From assembly GCA_020809425.1 (NCBI GenBank), contig JAGGDC010000002.1:448334-512333 (forward strand): a DNA stretch of 64,000 bases. Direction: 5' to 3'. This document shows, piece by piece, positions 62,098-64,000 of the stretch (position 1 is the first letter of the stretch; the number at the start of each line of letters is the position of its first letter). The translations under genes and the position numbers were made by a program. The stretch is from Candidatus Synoicihabitans palmerolidicus. GTDB lineage: Bacteria > Verrucomicrobiota > Verrucomicrobiia > Opitutales > Opitutaceae. Below the pieces are notes generated by a model. It was not told the DNA's origin. It worked only from the letters and a program-made list of their open reading frames with translations, and made no database searches.

Positions 62098-63919
62098 AGC
62101 GTGTCCCACAAGCGCAAGAGGTTGGAGAATAGGAGGTAGCGTAAAAATAAAAAGACCTAAACCGGGAGGATTTCCTGGTTTCGGCACAAAAACGGCGTGT
62201 ATAATTTAGTGTGAACCTACCGAAGCCGTCGCCCCGGAAGTTGCCCTGCAAACCTGGCTGCGTCCAGACTTGACTCCGGTCGGACCCAACAAAGATTACG
62301 CCGCGTTTTGCGATCAACTGGCGGGGCTCGACCAGTTGCTGGCCAACAGTCACTTGGAAGAGATGGCCGTGGATTTTGCCCGGGAAAACTGGCGGGGCGA
62401 CGACGTGGCCGGGTTGCCACGACACCTGCAGTTCGCGCGCAAGGCACTGCGGGTGCAGGTATTGCGCATGATGCTCGGGAAAATCAGCTTGCGTAAACTT
62501 TCCCTGAGCATCGCCTCCAGCGATCTGTTGGCCGACTTTTGCGGAGCGCGCCGGATCGACGGCATCAAGGGGGTCTCCCAAAGAAAGCGTGCGGGAGCGT
62601 GCATCCAAATGCTTCACCGCCGGGCAGGTGCGCAGGATGAGCCAAGTCATTATCGAGATGTGCGATGAGGCGGACCGGGCGAGCGAACTGGGACTGGCTG
62701 CGGCGCAGCCGATGGATACGTGCCTGGTGGACTCGACCTGCCTGCAGGCCAACATCCATTTCCCGGTCGACTGGGTGCTCTTTCGCGACGTGAGCCGCAC
62801 CCCCTTGCTCAAGGCGGTGAAACTGATCCGTGCAGCGGGGTTGCGGGGTCGGATGCCGAACGAGCCGCCAGTCTTTGCCAAGCAGATGAATCGGTGGTGC
62901 ATCGCGATGACCCACAGCCGACGGCGCCGCGATGCGAAGCGGGCCCGCCAGGGCGTGCTCCGCCAGATGAAACGCCTGCTGCGCACCATCGGCGAGCACG
63001 CCCGCCGCCACCGCGACCACCTCGCCGCCGACTACGCCCGGACCCGCTGCAGTGAGCGCCAGGCCACCCGCATCATTGCGCGCATCGACGCCATGCTCGA
63101 GCAACTGCCGGCCGCGATCAACCAGGCCCACGAACGCATCATCGGCGCGCGACCAGTGCCCAACGCCGAGAAGATCCTCCGCGTCTACGAACCCGACGTG
63201 CAGACCGTGGTCCGGGGCAAAGCGTCCGGCGAGGTCGAGTTTGGCCACACCCTCATGATCAGTGAGAACGTGACGGGATTGATCACCGATTGGCAGTTGT
63301 ATCAGGGAATGGCTCCGGCCGAATGGCGTCAGTTCGACCAGAGCCTCGAGCGCCAGAATCAGTTCGCCCTGAGCACCCCGATCAAAGCGGCGAGCACCGA
63401 CCGAGGCTTCTCGACCAAACGGCTGTGCGAACGCTTGGCCGAAGCCGACATTTATGACGCCACTTGCCCCCGCCATCCGCAGCAGCTGCAACGGCGCATG
63501 CAGGAGCCGCAGTTCGTGGCGCTCCAACATCGCCGGGCTTCGACGGAGGCCCGCATCGCCATCATCAAGCAACGCTAAGGCAAGCGATTGAGAGCCAGAG
63601 GCTTCACGAATCGCTACCTGGCGGTAGCCTGGAGCATCCTCGGTCACAACCTGATGGCTCATCGCCCGACTGCTGGCCGACCAACCACCGCAGGCCCAAG
63701 CCGCCTCAAACCACCAAGCCTACTCCAACGATGAACAATAAACCGGCTGCCGGAGGTTCCCGCATGGAAACGATCCCGGCACTGACTGCTGCGACACTGC
63801 AATTTAGCCCTTAAATTGCCTCTGCGCGCGCCTACATCCGCCATTGGTAGCCGGAAATCCGCTCAAAAATCGGCTTTCCTGCCCTCCTTCCAAAATCAGG
63901 GTAAATGGGACACGCTCTA
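62095..63919 (+). mobile_element. insertion sequence with 14-bp inverted repeats
   Basis: Perfect inverted repeats, tagagcgtgtccca at 62095-62108 and its complement at 63906-63919, bound the element. A TATAAT box at 62200-62205 precedes the transposase. TA or CTA-type bases flank the repeats, but a target duplication cannot be assigned. The family is not certain (DDE, of the IS1182/ISNCY sort). It interrupts the sensor kinase gene. Confidence 0.8.
62211..63734 (+). pseudogene. DDE transposase of the 14-bp-repeat IS, decayed
   Basis: Reading begins near GTG 62211, changes frame within the first 20 codons, and continues as PNKDYAAFCDQLAGLDQLLA. A further shift near 62580 leads to SVRERASKCFTAGQVRRMSQ. 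The core has MDTCLVDSTCLQANIHFPVD (Asp), STDRGFSTKRLCERLAEAD (Asp) and STEARIAIIKQR (Glu). A TAA at 63576-63578 follows KQR, where the sequence otherwise carries on (RLRARGFTNRYLAVAWSIL) to 63734. Three lesions make it inactive. The family name is not certain. Confidence 0.7.
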
Positions 63920-64000
63920 AATAACACGCTTTACACTGCCAATGAGCAGAATATGAATCTTATTCGCGATGCCAACTGCTCCCCCAATTCCGCGTAATGC
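63920..64000. other. right-hand edge, no feature seen
   Basis: The 81 bases after the IS do not read as the missing ATPase part of the sensor kinase in any frame noticed. A deletion or rearrangement may have accompanied the insertion. The window is too short to decide. Confidence 0.3.

Overview
The window looks like chromosome from an Opitutaceae-type verrucomicrobium. The basis is gene content and style: GC-rich genes, extracellular HAF and Asp-box repeat proteins, Y_Y_Y-domain sensors, a FloA/NfeD operon and a type II topoisomerase subunit with long acidic N-terminus. No rRNA, tRNA or CRISPR array was seen. The taxonomic call is inference from gene families, not from a marker gene.

The main feature is contrast. 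Housekeeping genes are open and full length: tyrA-aroA-cmk-plsC (5.4-9.0 kb), trpS (10.7-11.6), lpxB with an oxidoreductase (18.1-20.4), ppdK (29.2-32.0), floA with two nfeD genes (34.3-37.3), tatA and parC (51.3-53.5). Around them nearly every accessory gene is broken by nonsense changes, small indels or insertions: a MarR/RND efflux operon, an outer-membrane phospholipase, aldose epimerase, metY, a membrane cNMP-binding protein, most of an arsenic cluster, several sensors and response regulators, and a large secreted Asp-box protein. Mobile DNA is dense: an IS701-like remnant, two IS30 copies, two IS110 copies, an unassigned IS with 14-bp inverted repeats, and a group II intron. This is the pattern of a genome losing selection on accessory functions, as in recently host-restricted bacteria. 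Ascidian-associated Opitutaceae are one candidate type, but the window cannot prove it.

Layout. 0-3.6 kb: IS701 remnant and IS30 copy 1. 3.8-5.3: decayed membrane protein with an FGE-like domain. 5.4-9.6: aromatic amino-acid, nucleotide and lipid operon. 9.6-11.6: exported protein and trpS. 11.8-18.1: one secreted-protein gene split by IS30 copy 2 and an antisense group II intron. 18.1-21.4: lipid A gene, oxidoreductase, LysR. 21.5-29.0: decayed efflux operon and phospholipase. 29.2-32.0: ppdK. 32.1-33.5 and 39.2-40.7: IS110 copies with candidate bridge-RNA regions. 33.7-39.3: NfeD/FloA operon, epimerase, tatA, smr. 40.9-44.7: regulator, cNMP-binding membrane protein, metY. 45.6-50.2: arsenic island (arsM, sigma factor fused to an ArsN2-like acetyltransferase, arsJ, GAPDH, arsR). 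50.3-57.8: signalling genes around parC. 58-62: HAF-repeat protein and sensor kinase truncated by the last IS.

No wholly new system could be shown. The best leads are the sigma-factor/ArsN2 fusion, the in-frame GAPDH-ArsJ junction, two IS110 elements whose candidate bridge RNAs differ at the internal-loop positions, and two IS30 copies that both lack the catalytic glutamate.
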